Origin: Rhodoligotrophos sp. CJ14
GTDB taxonomy: Bacteria; Pseudomonadota; Alphaproteobacteria; Rhizobiales; Im1
Assembly (NCBI RefSeq): GCF_038811545.1
Contig: NZ_CP133319.1
Coordinates: 3,005,516 to 3,069,515 of the forward strand
Direction: 5' to 3'
Length of the DNA stretch: 64,000 nucleotides
Shown: in pieces, positions 40,703 to 49,801 of the stretch
Layout of the letters: each line of letters opens with the position of its first letter
Position numbering within the stretch: the stretch's first letter is position 1
Made by a program: the position numbers and the translations under genes
The notes under the pieces: model-generated
What the model was told of the DNA's origin: nothing
The model's database searches: none
The model's input: the letters and a program-made list of their open reading frames with translations, nothing else

Positions 40703-41812
40703 TCAGCGCCGACGCGAGACGCCATATTGCTCGAGCTTGAGATAGAGCGTCGAGCGTGAAATCCCGAGACGCCGCGCCGTCTCGCTCAGATTGCCGTCGC
40801 ATTCGGCGACCGTGTCGAGAACATGGGCCCGTTCGCGATCGCGCAGCGTTTCCCCGCTGTCAGACCGCTCTCGCTCGGTATGGCGCTGTCCCCCTCGGCG
40901 ATCCGCGAAAGAAATAATCAACCCCTGCACTTCGCCCTCCTCCGAGATCACCTCCACGTCGGCGTCGGGCAGGCCCTCGCGGATCCGTTCGGCAAGCACG
41001 CGGGCATCCTCATGGAGGCTCGCCTCATCCAGCAGATCGGCGACCGAGACGAGCCTTGCATCGATCCACCTGCTGTCGTGCGAAGCCCAGATCCTGCGGC
41101 CGTGGCGGTCAACCAGGATCCTGTCGCGGTCAAGGGACCCTGCCGCATCGAGCAGCCGTCTGATGAGCCGCTCGCGCTCCTGCAACATCGTTCCACGCAG
41201 CGTCTCCTCGATCTGCAGCGCGAGACCGACGGCGAGCGCCGCGCCCTGCCGCATGTGTTCATCGGACGGGGCCGAGACATCCACAACGCCTAGAACCCGC
41301 CCGTCCACCGGATCTCGCACGGGCGCCGCCGCACAGGACCAACGCTGGATCGCCTCGCAGAAATGCTCGACGCTGCCGATGGTGACAGGCGCGCCCAGAT
41401 GCAGCGCCGTGCCGATCGCATTGGTGCCGATCGCAGTTTCCGCCCACAGTCCGCCGGGATGGAGATGGTTCTCCTCGCCGCGCGACCGGATGCGCGCGTC
41501 GCCCGCCGCCTCGAGAATGACGCCGCCGCCATCGCAAAGCAGGAGCATGGCGCCGGCATCCTCAAGCATGTCGCCCGCCTGTCGCACCGCGCTCTCTGCC
41601 GCTCGGCGCAGGCGCCAGTTCCTCGACCGGCGCCGGTTCAGTTCATCCAGAGCCAAGGATGGCGCCTGCTGAAGCGAATACAGCCCTCCATCACTGCGCG
41701 ACCGGATCCATGATCCGAGCACGACTTCCCGAATCCCCTCCGGCACGCTCCCCAAGGCACGGAAGCGCTCCCAGTCCCCCTTTTGGAGGCCTTCACCCAT
41801 GGGCCGTTCCAT
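40703..41812 (-). CDS. AcoR-like regulator without AAA+ domain (GAF + Fis HTH)
   Basis: 369 aa (start at 41812 or ATG 41800). N-terminal sensor region of the AcoR type: VPEGIREVVLGSWIRS, GAMLLLCDGGGVILEAAGD, GGLWAETAIGTNAIGTALHLGAPVTIGSVEHFCEAIQRWSCAAAPVRDPVDGRVLGVVDVS. The C-terminus is a Fis-type HTH: ERAHVLDTVAECDGNLSETARRLGISRSTLYLKLEQYGV. The AAA+ domain that contacts sigma54 in AcoR/AcxR proteins is absent; about 90 residues of unclear fold take its place. It may bind the shared operator without activating sigma54. Lies just upstream of the alcohol dehydrogenase, same strand. Confidence 0.87.
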   Translation of the reverse strand: MERPMGEGLQKGDWERFRALGSVPEGIREVVLGSWIRSRSDGGLYSLQQAPSLALDELNRRRSRNWRLRRAAESAVRQAGDMLEDAGAMLLLCDGGGVILEAAGDARIRSRGEENHLHPGGLWAETAIGTNAIGTALHLGAPVTIGSVEHFCEAIQRWSCAAAPVRDPVDGRVLGVVDVSAPSDEHMRQGAALAVGLALQIEETLRGTMLQERERLIRRLLDAAGSLDRDRILVDRHGRRIWASHDSRWIDARLVSVADLLDEASLHEDARVLAERIREGLPDADVEVISEEGEVQGLIISFADRRGGQRHTERERSDSGETLRDRERAHVLDTVAECDGNLSETARRLGISRSTLYLKLEQYGVSRRR

Positions 41813-42080
41813 TCCCGATCAGCCAGCGAGCTTCATGCTTTCACCCTAACAAGGATCAGGATGACTCGGAACTCCGCGCACAGCCCCGTGGAGACTGAGA
41901 ACCGCCACCAACCAAAACTGCGCAATCCCAACATCTTTCTCGGCCCTATGCTACATCGCGAACGCACCAGCTTTTCCGATATGCACGCTATGCTATCCGT
42001 TTATTCGACAGTTCTATTCTCGCTCTTGTCATGGCGGTTTCGAGGCTCGATCTGCCGGGTATTTGCCCGGAAGCACACCC
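41813..42080. other. Intergenic region between the regulator and traG
   Basis: About 270 bases with no supported gene. Next to the traG start is a hairpin CCGGG-TATTTG-CCCGG (42055-42070). This is a cargo/backbone junction; no direct repeat marking an insertion was seen. Confidence 0.35.
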
Positions 42081-44072
42081 ATGTCCGCCACCAAAATACT
42101 CTGGGGCCAGATCCTCACCGTCTTCCTGATCGTCCTCGTCACGACGTGGGGCGCGACGCAGTATGTGGCCTGGCAGCTCGGCTATCAGGCGCAGCTCGGC
42201 ACGCCCTGGTTCGTACTCGCCGGCGCCCCGATCTATTATCCGCCGGCGATCTTCTGGTGGTGGTACTTCTTCGACGTCTACGCGCCGAACGTCTTCGCCA
42301 GAGGCGGCATTATCGCAGCATCCGGCGGCTTCATCGCCATTGCCGTCGCCATCGGCATGTCGATCTGGCGCGCCCGCGAACAGAAGAATGTCGAGACCTA
42401 TGGCTCCGCGCGATGGGCTAAGCGCGACGAGGTCAAGGCGGCAGGATTGCTCAACCCCGACGGCGTCGTGCTCGGAAAACTCGAGCGCGACTACCTGCGT
42501 CATGACGGTCCCGAGCACGTCCTGTGCTTCGCACCGACCCGATCCGGCAAGGGCGTGGGCTTGGTGGTTCCCTCACTGCTGACCTGGCCGGGCTCTGCCA
42601 TCGTTCACGACATCAAGGGGGAGAACTGGCAGCTCACCGCCGGCTTCCGGTCAAAGCACGGCCGCGTGCTGCTCTTCGATCCGACCAACCCTAAATCAGC
42701 CGCCTACAATCCGCTGCTCGAGGTGCGTCGCGGCGAATGGGAGGTGCGCGACGTCCAGAACGTCGCTGACGTGCTCGTCGATCCCGAAGGCTCGCTGGAA
42801 AAGCGCAATCATTGGGAAAAGACAAGCCACTCGCTGCTGGTCGGCGCGATCCTCCACGTTCTGTATGCCGAGAAGGACAAGACGCTGGCCGGCGTCGCCG
42901 GGTTCCTGTCCGATCCGAAACGTCCGATCGAGACGACGCTTGCGGCGATGATGACCACGCCGCATCTCGGCGAAGCCGGCCCACACCCGGTCATTGCGTC
43001 GACGGCGCGCGAACTCCTCAACAAATCCGACAACGAACGCTCCGGCGTGCTGTCGACGGCCATGTCGTTCCTCGGGCTCTATCGCGATCCGGTCGTTGCC
43101 GAAGTGACCCGACGCTGCGACTGGCGCATCGCCGATCTGATCGAAGATGCGCGCCCGGCCACCCTCTATCTCGTCGTGCCGCCCTCGGACATTTCGCGCA
43201 CCAAGCCGCTGATCCGTCTCGTGCTCAACCAGATCGGCCGGCGGTTGACCGAGGACCTACATGCCGAGACGCGCCGCCATCGCGTGCTGATGATGCTCGA
43301 CGAGTTTCCAGCGCTCGGCCGTCTCGACTTCTTCGAGAGCGCGCTCGCCTTCATGGCCGGCTACGGCATGAAGGCCTTCCTGATCGCCCAGTCCCTGAAC
43401 CAGATCGAGAAAGCCTACGGCGCCAACAACTCGATCCTCGACAACTGCCATGTGCGCGTCAGCTTCGCTACCAACGACGAGCGCACGGCGAAGCGCGTCT
43501 CGGACGCGCTCGGCACCGCGACCGAGATGAAGGCGATGAAGAACTATGCCGGCCATCGGCTGTCGCCGTGGCTAGGGCATTTGATGGTCTCGCGCTCCGA
43601 AACCGCCCGGCCGCTGCTGACGCCGGGCGAGATCATGCAGCTTCCGCCCACCGATGAGATCGTCATGCTGGCGGCCACGCCGCCGATCCGGGCCAAGAAG
43701 GCGCGCTATTTCGAGGACAAGCGCTTCGCCGAGCGGGTGCTACCACCGCCCGATCCGGCCAAGACAAGCCGAACCGCGCGAAAGGACCCCTGGACGGAGC
43801 TGAAGCCGCAAGCACCCGACGCGGCCTTGCTGGCCGAGATCCGAAAGGCCGAGCAGGACGCCGCCAACAGCGGCCTGCGACGCGAGCCCGAGCTGCCCGA
43901 GCACGTCGCGATCGTCAAGGAGACGACGGAGCAGAATCCGGCCGAAGAATTTACGGCCCTTCTCGACGACGAGCCGGAGGACGCCGCCCGCCAGCGCCAG
44001 GCGCTGCGACGCCGGATGAGCGGCATCGCTCGCCAGGTCGCCATGGACCCCAACGACAATATGGAGCTTTGA
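42081..44072 (+). CDS. traG: Conjugative coupling protein TraG/VirD4
   Basis: 663 aa. Two or three N-terminal membrane segments (ILTVFLIVLVTTWGATQYVAW; PPAIFWWWYFFDVYAP; GGFIAIAVAIGMSIW), then the VirD4-type ATPase: CFAPTRSGKGVGLVVPSLL (Walker A, ~152), IVHDIKGENW, LMMLDEFPALGRLDFFESALAFMAGYGMKAFLIAQSLNQI (Walker B) and NCHVRVSFATNDERTAKRVSDALG. It links the relaxase-DNA complex to the Trb channel at the inner membrane. The start opens the first membrane segment. Confidence 0.95.
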   Translation: MSATKILWGQILTVFLIVLVTTWGATQYVAWQLGYQAQLGTPWFVLAGAPIYYPPAIFWWWYFFDVYAPNVFARGGIIAASGGFIAIAVAIGMSIWRAREQKNVETYGSARWAKRDEVKAAGLLNPDGVVLGKLERDYLRHDGPEHVLCFAPTRSGKGVGLVVPSLLTWPGSAIVHDIKGENWQLTAGFRSKHGRVLLFDPTNPKSAAYNPLLEVRRGEWEVRDVQNVADVLVDPEGSLEKRNHWEKTSHSLLVGAILHVLYAEKDKTLAGVAGFLSDPKRPIETTLAAMMTTPHLGEAGPHPVIASTARELLNKSDNERSGVLSTAMSFLGLYRDPVVAEVTRRCDWRIADLIEDARPATLYLVVPPSDISRTKPLIRLVLNQIGRRLTEDLHAETRRHRVLMMLDEFPALGRLDFFESALAFMAGYGMKAFLIAQSLNQIEKAYGANNSILDNCHVRVSFATNDERTAKRVSDALGTATEMKAMKNYAGHRLSPWLGHLMVSRSETARPLLTPGEIMQLPPTDEIVMLAATPPIRAKKARYFEDKRFAERVLPPPDPAKTSRTARKDPWTELKPQAPDAALLAEIRKAEQDAANSGLRREPELPEHVAIVKETTEQNPAEEFTALLDDEPEDAARQRQALRRRMSGIARQVAMDPNDNMEL

Positions 44073-44075
44073 ACC

Positions 44076-44516
44076 ATGCGCGACCGCATGAATGTGTATT
44101 TCCCGCCCGACATGCTGCGCCAGATCGCCGACCTCGCCGATCGCAAGAAGATTTCGCGCTCCGCGATCGTCGAGGCGGCCGTTGCCTCCTTCCTGTCGCC
44201 GGATGGCGCCGACAAGCGCGAGGCCGCGCTCACCCGCCGTCTCGATCGGTTGACACGGCAAGTGCAGCGATTGGAGCGCGATCTCGGCGTCACCGCCGAG
44301 ACACTCGCCCTGTTCGTGCGCTTCTGGCTTTCCGTCACGCCGCCGCTCGCCGGTGAGGCGCAGGCCGCAGCTCAGGTGAAGGGGCGGGAACGCTACGAGG
44401 GGTTTATCGAAACGCTCGGCCGACGCCTGCAGCAGGGGCAAAGTTTCCTGCGCGAGATTCCGGACGATGTCGTTCCCGAATCTGAGGCAGGCTCGACCGA
44501 GGACATCGACCAATAG
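44076..44516 (+). CDS. CopG/ribbon-helix-helix protein
   Basis: 146 aa: MNVYFPPDMLRQIADLADRKKISRSAIVEAAVASFLSP forms a ribbon-helix-helix DNA-binding fold. A long helical, probably coiled-coil segment follows (LTRRLDRLTRQVQRLERDLGVTAETLALFVRFWLSV). It starts three bases after traG. Likely a regulator or auxiliary oriT/relaxosome protein; the usual companion of traG and trbB in this ICE family. Confidence 0.85.
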   Translation: MRDRMNVYFPPDMLRQIADLADRKKISRSAIVEAAVASFLSPDGADKREAALTRRLDRLTRQVQRLERDLGVTAETLALFVRFWLSVTPPLAGEAQAAAQVKGRERYEGFIETLGRRLQQGQSFLREIPDDVVPESEAGSTEDIDQ

Positions 44517-44682
44517 TCATGGTCATACACAGTTCAAACTTAAGGCTGCGCCGCCGTTCGCCTGTATTTGCACGCTAGGCTACTACTACGACAAAGACTT
44601 GTTGAAACAGCCCAATTTCAGGCTCTTTTAATCGTCCCCGATCCAGGGCCGGCTGAACGGTCCCTGACCACAAGGGGACGAC

Positions 44683-45672
44683 ATGGCGGCATCTCACCAC
44701 AAGTCGGAGGCGATCGCGCGCGGTGCGCGCATGCTGCGCACGGCCCTCGGGCCGGCGATCGCCCGGTTTCTGGAAGACCCGTCGATCGTCGAGGTGATGC
44801 TCAATCCCGACGGCCGGCTCTGGATCGACTGCCTGTCCGAAGGTCTCTCCGACACGGGCGAACGACTGGCGCCCGCCGATGGCGAGCGCATCGTCCGTCT
44901 CGTCGCACACCATGTCGGCGCCGAAGTTCATCCGGGTAGCCCGCGTGTCTCCGCCGAACTGCCCGAGACGGGGGAGCGGTTTGAAGGCTTGCTGCCACCC
45001 ATCGTTGCGGCGCCTGCCTTCGCCATCCGCAAGCCTGCCATCGCTGTCTTCACACTCGATCACTACGTTGCCGGCGGCATCATGTCGGCGGATCAGGCCG
45101 AGGCGCTGCGCGCGGCCATCGCCTCGCGCGCAAACATTCTCGTCGCCGGCGGCACCTCGACCGGCAAGACTACACTGACCAACGCACTGCTCGCCGAAGT
45201 GGCGAAGACCACGGACCGCGTCGTCATCATCGAGGATACGCGCGAGCTGCAATGCGCCGCGCCAAACCTCGTCGCCATGCGCACCAAGGACGGTGTGGCG
45301 ACGCTCTCCGATCTGGTCCGGTCCTCCCTGCGCCTGCGCCCCGACCGCATCCCGATCGGCGAGGTGCGCGGGTCCGAAGCCCTCGACCTCCTGAAAGCGT
45401 GGGGCACCGGCCATCCTGGCGGCATCGGCACCATTCACGCCGGCACCGGCATCGGCGCGCTGCGCCGTCTCGAGCAGCTCATCCAGGAAGCCGTCGTCAC
45501 CGTCCCGCGCGCGCTCATCGCCGAAACCATCGATCTCGTCGCAGTGCTTGCCGGGCGCGGATCGCAGCGCCGGCTCGTCGAGCTTGCCCGTGTCGAGGGT
45601 CTCGGCCCGGAGGACGACTACCGCATCACCCCCGCAACGCAAGCCCCCAACCCAGCAGGAGATCCCTCATGA
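44683..45672 (+). CDS. trbB: TrbB conjugal transfer ATPase (VirB11 family)
   Basis: 329 aa. N-terminal domain ([21 protein letters not shown]), then [21 protein letters not shown] (Walker A, ~156), [11 protein letters not shown] (Walker B-type), [36 protein letters not shown] (His box). Hexameric ATPase at the inner face of the T4SS. First gene of trbBCDEJKLFGI; overlaps trbC by four bases. About 166 bases precede it and should include a promoter, but no clear boxes are seen. Confidence 0.95.
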   Translation: MAASHHKSEAIARGARMLRTALGPAIARFLEDPSIVEVMLNPDGRLWIDCLSEGLSDTGERLAPADGERIVRLVAHHVGAEVHPGSPRVSAELPETGERFEGLLPPIVAAPAFAIRKPAIAVFTLDHYVAGGIMSADQAEALRAAIASRANILVAGGTSTGKTTLTNALLAEVAKTTDRVVIIEDTRELQCAAPNLVAMRTKDGVATLSDLVRSSLRLRPDRIPIGEVRGSEALDLLKAWGTGHPGGIGTIHAGTGIGALRRLEQLIQEAVVTVPRALIAETIDLVAVLAGRGSQRRLVELARVEGLGPEDDYRITPATQAPNPAGDPS

Positions 45673-46001
45673 ACCGCCATGCACTTCGCATCCGCCGCCA
45701 TGTCGCGACGGCCGTCGCCGTTACCTATACCAGCCTAGTCCTCGCGCCCGCCGCCCACGCGTCTGGCTCGTCCATGCCGTGGGAAGCGCCGCTGCAATCA
45801 ATTCTTGAGTCGATCGAAGGACCGGTCGCCAAGATCATCGCCGTCATCATCATCATCGTCACCGGCCTGACGCTGGCCTTCGGCGACACCTCGGGCGGCT
45901 TCCGCCGGCTGATCCAGATCGTCTTCGGCCTGTCGATCGCATTCGCCGCGTCGAGCTTCTTCCTGTCATTCTTCTCGTTCGGCGGCGGGGCGCTGGTCTG
46001 A
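45669..46001 (+). CDS. trbC: TrbC conjugal pilin precursor
   Basis: 110 aa. Signal peptide region (HVATAVAVTYTSLVLAPAAHAS), then two hydrophobic segments (IIAVIIIIVTGLTLAFGD; LIQIVFGLSIAFAASSFFLSFFSFGGG), the VirB2/TrbC pilin layout. Expected to be processed and possibly cyclised by the TraF peptidase encoded at 33053. The start is coupled to trbB. Confidence 0.92.
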   Translation: MNRHALRIRRHVATAVAVTYTSLVLAPAAHASGSSMPWEAPLQSILESIEGPVAKIIAVIIIIVTGLTLAFGDTSGGFRRLIQIVFGLSIAFAASSFFLSFFSFGGGALV

Positions 46002-46282
46002 TGGCGGGCGGGTACGAACAGCTCGACGCGGTGCCAGGCTTCACCGTTCCGGTTCATCGCGCCTTGACCGAGCACATCCTGCTCGGCGGCGCTCCGCGCT
46101 CCATCGCCATCATGAACGGAACGCTGGCGGGGGCCGTAGGGCTCGGCCTGCGCCTCTGGCTGGTCGGTCTCGCGATCTGGGCCATCGGCCACTTCGCCGC
46201 CGTCTGGGCGGCCAAGCGCGATCCGCTCTTCGTCGAGGTCGGCCGGCGCCACCTGCGCATCCCCGGTCACCTGTCGGTCTGA
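46001..46282 (+). CDS. trbD: TrbD (VirB3-like) inner-membrane protein
   Basis: 93 aa: PGFTVPVHRALTEHILLGGAPRSIAIMNGTLAGAVGLGLRLWLVGLAIWAIGHFAAVWAAKRDPLFVEVGRRHL, the TrbD/VirB3 pattern, with hydrophobic segments and the conserved KRDP. Overlaps the trbC stop by one base; trbE follows 14 bases later. Confidence 0.92.
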   Translation: MAGGYEQLDAVPGFTVPVHRALTEHILLGGAPRSIAIMNGTLAGAVGLGLRLWLVGLAIWAIGHFAAVWAAKRDPLFVEVGRRHLRIPGHLSV

Positions 46283-46295
46283 GGACGGTGCCATC

Positions 46296-48734
46296 ATGAT
46301 GAACCTTGCCGAATATCGCCGCGCCGCCGCCCGCCTCGCCGACTACCTGCCCTGGGTCGCTCTCGTCGGTGAGGGCGCCGTCCTCAACAAGGACGGATCG
46401 TTCCAGCGCACGGCACGCTTCCGCGGCCCGGATCTCGACAGTGCCGTTGCCGCCGAGCTGGTCGCCGTTGCCGGGCGTCTCAACAACGCCTTCCGCCGTC
46501 TCGGCTCCGGCTGGGCGATCTTCGTCGAGGCGCAGCGCCACGAAGCCTCGACCTATCCGGAAAGCCGTTTTGCCGATCCTGCCTCGGCGCTCCTCGACGC
46601 CGAGCGCAAGGCGGCGTTTGAGGAAGCCGGGGCGCATTTCATCTCCAGCTATTTCCTGACCTTCACCTATCTGCCGCCGGCGGAAGAAGCCGCCCGCACC
46701 GAGACCTGGCTCTACGAAGGACGCGACCGCGCCGGCGTCGATCCGCACGAGATCCTACGCGGTTTCATCGATCGCACCGATCGCGTGCTGGCGCTGCTCG
46801 ACGGCTTCATGCCCGAATGCGCCTGGCTCGATGACAGCGAGACGCTGACCTACCTGCATTCGACCGTCTCGACCAACCGGCACCGGGTGCGCGTGTCGGA
46901 AACCCCGATCTATCTCGACGCGCTGCTCGCCGATCAGCCGCTGACCGGTGGGCTCGAGCCGCGTCTTGGCAATGCGCATCTGCGCATCCTCACGATCATC
47001 GGCTTCCCGACCGCGACCACACCCGGAATCCTCGACGATCTCAACCGCTTGGCGTTCCCATATCGGTGGTCGACGCGGGCGATCCTGCTCGACAAGACCG
47101 ACGCCACGAAGCTGCTGACGAAGATCCGCCGGCAGTGGTTCGCCAAGCGCAAATCGATCGGCGCGATCATCAAGGAGGTGATGACCAACGAGGCATCGGC
47201 GCTCGTCGACACCGATGCGGCCAACAAGGCCGCTGATGCCGATCTCGCCCTTCAGGAGCTCGGCGCCGACTATGCCGGGCAAGCCTACGTGACCGCCACC
47301 ATCACTGTCTGGGACGCCGATCCCCGTATCGCCGACGAGAAGCTGCGGCTGGTCGAGAAGGTTATTCAGGGCCGCGACTTCACGGCGATGGTCGAGACCA
47401 TCAATGCGGTGGACGCCTGGCTCGGTTCGCTGCCGGGCCATGTCTACGCCAATGTCCGCCAGCCGCCGATCTCGACGCTCAATCTCGCCCACATGATCCC
47501 CCTGAGCGCCGTGTGGGCGGGACCGGAACGGGATGAGCACTTCGGGTCGCCGCCCTTGCTGTACGGCAAAACCGAGGGAAGCACCCCGTTCCGGTTTTCC
47601 CTTCACGTCGGCGACGTCGGCCATACGCTTGTCGTCGGACCGACCGGCGCCGGCAAATCGGTCCTGCTCGCCCTCATGGCCCTGCAATTCCGCCGATATG
47701 AGAACTCGCAGGTTTTCGCCTTCGATTTCGGCGGCTCGATCCGGGCGGCCGCGCTCGCCATGGGTGGCGACTGGCACGACCTCGGCGGCGACCTGACCGA
47801 GGGATCGGACTTCTCCGTCTCACTCCAGCCGCTCGCCCGCGTCCATGAGATGCCCGAGCGGGCCTGGGCCGCCGACTGGCTCGTCGCCATCCTGATGCGC
47901 GAGGGCATCGCGATCACGCCCGAGGTCAAGGAGCATCTCTGGTCGGCGCTGACCTCGCTGGCCTCCGCGCCGGTCGAAGAGCGGACGATCACCGGCCTTT
48001 GCGTTCTCCTGCAATCGAACGATCTGAAGCAGGCGCTGCGCTCCTATTGCGTCGGCGGTCCCTACGGACGGCTGCTCGACGCCGAGACCGAGCATCTGGG
48101 CCAGGGCTCGGTGCAGGCGTTCGAGATCGAGGGCCTGGTCGGCACGGGCTCCGCGCCAGCCGTGCTCGCCTACCTCTTCCATCGCATCGGCGATCGTCTC
48201 GACGGCTCGCCCACGCTCCTGATCATCGACGAAGGATGGCTCGCGCTCGATGACGAAGGATTTGCGGGGCAATTGCGCGAATGGCTGAAAACACTGCGCA
48301 AGAAAAACGCCAGCGTCATCTTCGCCACCCAATCGCTCAGCGACATTGACGGTTCGGCGATCGCGCCGGCGATCATCGAAAGCTGCCCGACGCGGCTGCT
48401 GCTACCGAACGAGCGCGCTATCGAGCCGCAGATCACCGCGATCTATCGCCGCTTCGGTCTCAACGACCGGCAGATCGAGATCCTCGCGCGGGCCACGCCC
48501 AAGCGCGACTATTACTGCCAGTCGCGGCGCGGCAACCGCCTCTTCGAGCTCGGTCTCTCCGAAGTCGGACTGGCGCTCACCGCCGCATCCTCGAAATCCG
48601 ACCAGGCGGCCATCGCCCGCATCTTCGCCGAGCATGGTCGCGACGGCTTCCTCGCAGCCTGGCTGCGCCTGCGCGGCGTCGACTGGGCAGTCGACCTGAT
48701 CCCCGACCTCACCAACCTGGAGACACCATCATGA
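46296..48734 (+). CDS. trbE: TrbE conjugal transfer ATPase (VirB4 family)
   Basis: 812 aa. CagE/TrbE/VirB4 N-terminal domain (YLPWVALVGEGAVLNKDGSFQRTARFRGPDLD...), then HTLVVGPTGAGKSVLLALMALQF (Walker A, ~448), LLIIDEGWLALDDEGF (Walker B) and KKNASVIFATQSLSDIDGS. The largest T4SS ATPase. ATG 46296 or the adjacent ATG 46299. Overlaps trbJ by four bases. Confidence 0.95.
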   Translation: MMNLAEYRRAAARLADYLPWVALVGEGAVLNKDGSFQRTARFRGPDLDSAVAAELVAVAGRLNNAFRRLGSGWAIFVEAQRHEASTYPESRFADPASALLDAERKAAFEEAGAHFISSYFLTFTYLPPAEEAARTETWLYEGRDRAGVDPHEILRGFIDRTDRVLALLDGFMPECAWLDDSETLTYLHSTVSTNRHRVRVSETPIYLDALLADQPLTGGLEPRLGNAHLRILTIIGFPTATTPGILDDLNRLAFPYRWSTRAILLDKTDATKLLTKIRRQWFAKRKSIGAIIKEVMTNEASALVDTDAANKAADADLALQELGADYAGQAYVTATITVWDADPRIADEKLRLVEKVIQGRDFTAMVETINAVDAWLGSLPGHVYANVRQPPISTLNLAHMIPLSAVWAGPERDEHFGSPPLLYGKTEGSTPFRFSLHVGDVGHTLVVGPTGAGKSVLLALMALQFRRYENSQVFAFDFGGSIRAAALAMGGDWHDLGGDLTEGSDFSVSLQPLARVHEMPERAWAADWLVAILMREGIAITPEVKEHLWSALTSLASAPVEERTITGLCVLLQSNDLKQALRSYCVGGPYGRLLDAETEHLGQGSVQAFEIEGLVGTGSAPAVLAYLFHRIGDRLDGSPTLLIIDEGWLALDDEGFAGQLREWLKTLRKKNASVIFATQSLSDIDGSAIAPAIIESCPTRLLLPNERAIEPQITAIYRRFGLNDRQIEILARATPKRDYYCQSRRGNRLFELGLSEVGLALTAASSKSDQAAIARIFAEHGRDGFLAAWLRLRGVDWAVDLIPDLTNLETPS

Positions 48735-49489
48735 TCCGTCGCCCGCGCGCGGCCTTGCTTGCCGCAACATTCCTTTCATTCCCCATCGCTTTGTCGCCGG
48801 TGCTCGTCGCACCCGCCGCCGCGCAGTGGATCGTCTTCGATCCGAGGAACTACGTCGAAAACGTACTCTCGGCGGCGCGCGCCATGGAGCAGATCAACAA
48901 CCAGATTCAGAGCCTCCAGAACGAAGCGCAGATGCTCATCAACCAAGCCCGCAATCTCGCGAGCCTGCCGCATTCCTCACTCCAGCAGCTCCAGCAGAGT
49001 GTCCAGCGCACGCAGCAGCTTCTGAACCAGGCGCAGAACATCGCCTTCGATGTCCAACGCATCGACCAGATGTTTCAGCAGCAATACGGCAATGTCTCCA
49101 TGTCAATGACGGAGCAGCAACTCGTCGCCGACGCCCGCGCGCGCTGGCAGAACACCGTGGGCAGCCTGCAGGACGCCATGCGCGTGCAAGCCGGCGTGGT
49201 CGGCAACATCGACACGAACCGTGCCGAAATGGCGACGCTGGTCGGCCAGAGCCAGGGCGCGACGGGCGCGCTCCAGGCGACCCAGGCCGGCAACCAGCTC
49301 CTCGCGCTCCAGTCGCAGCAGCTCTCCGACCTGATCGCCCTGATCTCGGCGAATGGCCGAGCCGGCGCGCTGAGCGAAGCCGAACGCGCGGCTGCGGCCG
49401 AACAGGGACGCGAACAGCGCCGCCGCTTCCTGACGCCCGGTTCCGGCTATCAGCCGGGCAACGCGCAGATGTTCAACAACGGCAACTGA
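48731..49489 (+). CDS. trbJ: TrbJ (VirB5-like) periplasmic protein
   Basis: 252 aa with a signal peptide (ALLAATFLSFPIALSPVLVAPAAAQWIVFDPRNYVENVLSAARAMEQINNQIQ) and long glutamine-rich helices in between, the TrbJ family pattern. Predicted minor pilus/channel component in the periplasm. Coupled to trbE. Confidence 0.93.
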   Translation: MIRRPRAALLAATFLSFPIALSPVLVAPAAAQWIVFDPRNYVENVLSAARAMEQINNQIQSLQNEAQMLINQARNLASLPHSSLQQLQQSVQRTQQLLNQAQNIAFDVQRIDQMFQQQYGNVSMSMTEQQLVADARARWQNTVGSLQDAMRVQAGVVGNIDTNRAEMATLVGQSQGATGALQATQAGNQLLALQSQQLSDLIALISANGRAGALSEAERAAAAEQGREQRRRFLTPGSGYQPGNAQMFNNGN

Positions 49490-49509
49490 CACGGCGAAAG
49501 GGGGCGGCC

Positions 49510-49797
49510 ATGGATGGCAAGATGCTGGCCCGGCTGGGCGCCGTCGTCTTCGTCGCCGTCGCCATTACCGCGACGGCGATCGAGATGACCCGAAAAGAAG
49601 AAGCTCCGGGAACGGAGCCGGTGCGCCTCATCGAGCCCGCACGCGATCCGTTGCGCGAGGCGCAACGCCGGTGCCAACAGCTTGGGCAGAGTGCCGCCAA
49701 CGATCCCGACTGCCTGCGCGTCTGGGCCGAAACCCGCGACCGATTCCTCGGCCGTTCGCCGCAACCGGCTCCTTCGGCCGCGGGCGAGGGGAGATAG
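49510..49797 (+). CDS. trbK: TrbK-like entry exclusion protein
   Basis: 95 aa. One N-terminal hydrophobic segment (LGAVVFVAVAITATAIEMTRKEE), then RDPLREAQRRCQQLGQSAANDPDCLRVWAETRDRFLG, matching the TrbK-alt family seen at this place in trb operons. Thought to block redundant uptake of the same element. The open frame is longer upstream, but this ATG follows a GAAAGGGGG stretch and opens the membrane segment. Confidence 0.85.
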   Translation: MDGKMLARLGAVVFVAVAITATAIEMTRKEEAPGTEPVRLIEPARDPLREAQRRCQQLGQSAANDPDCLRVWAETRDRFLGRSPQPAPSAAGEGR

Positions 49798-49801
49798 GTC
49801 G

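Noticed and set aside
42812-43657. A 281-codon frame within traG
   Set aside because: Out-of-frame shadow of the coupling protein, which has complete VirD4 motifs.
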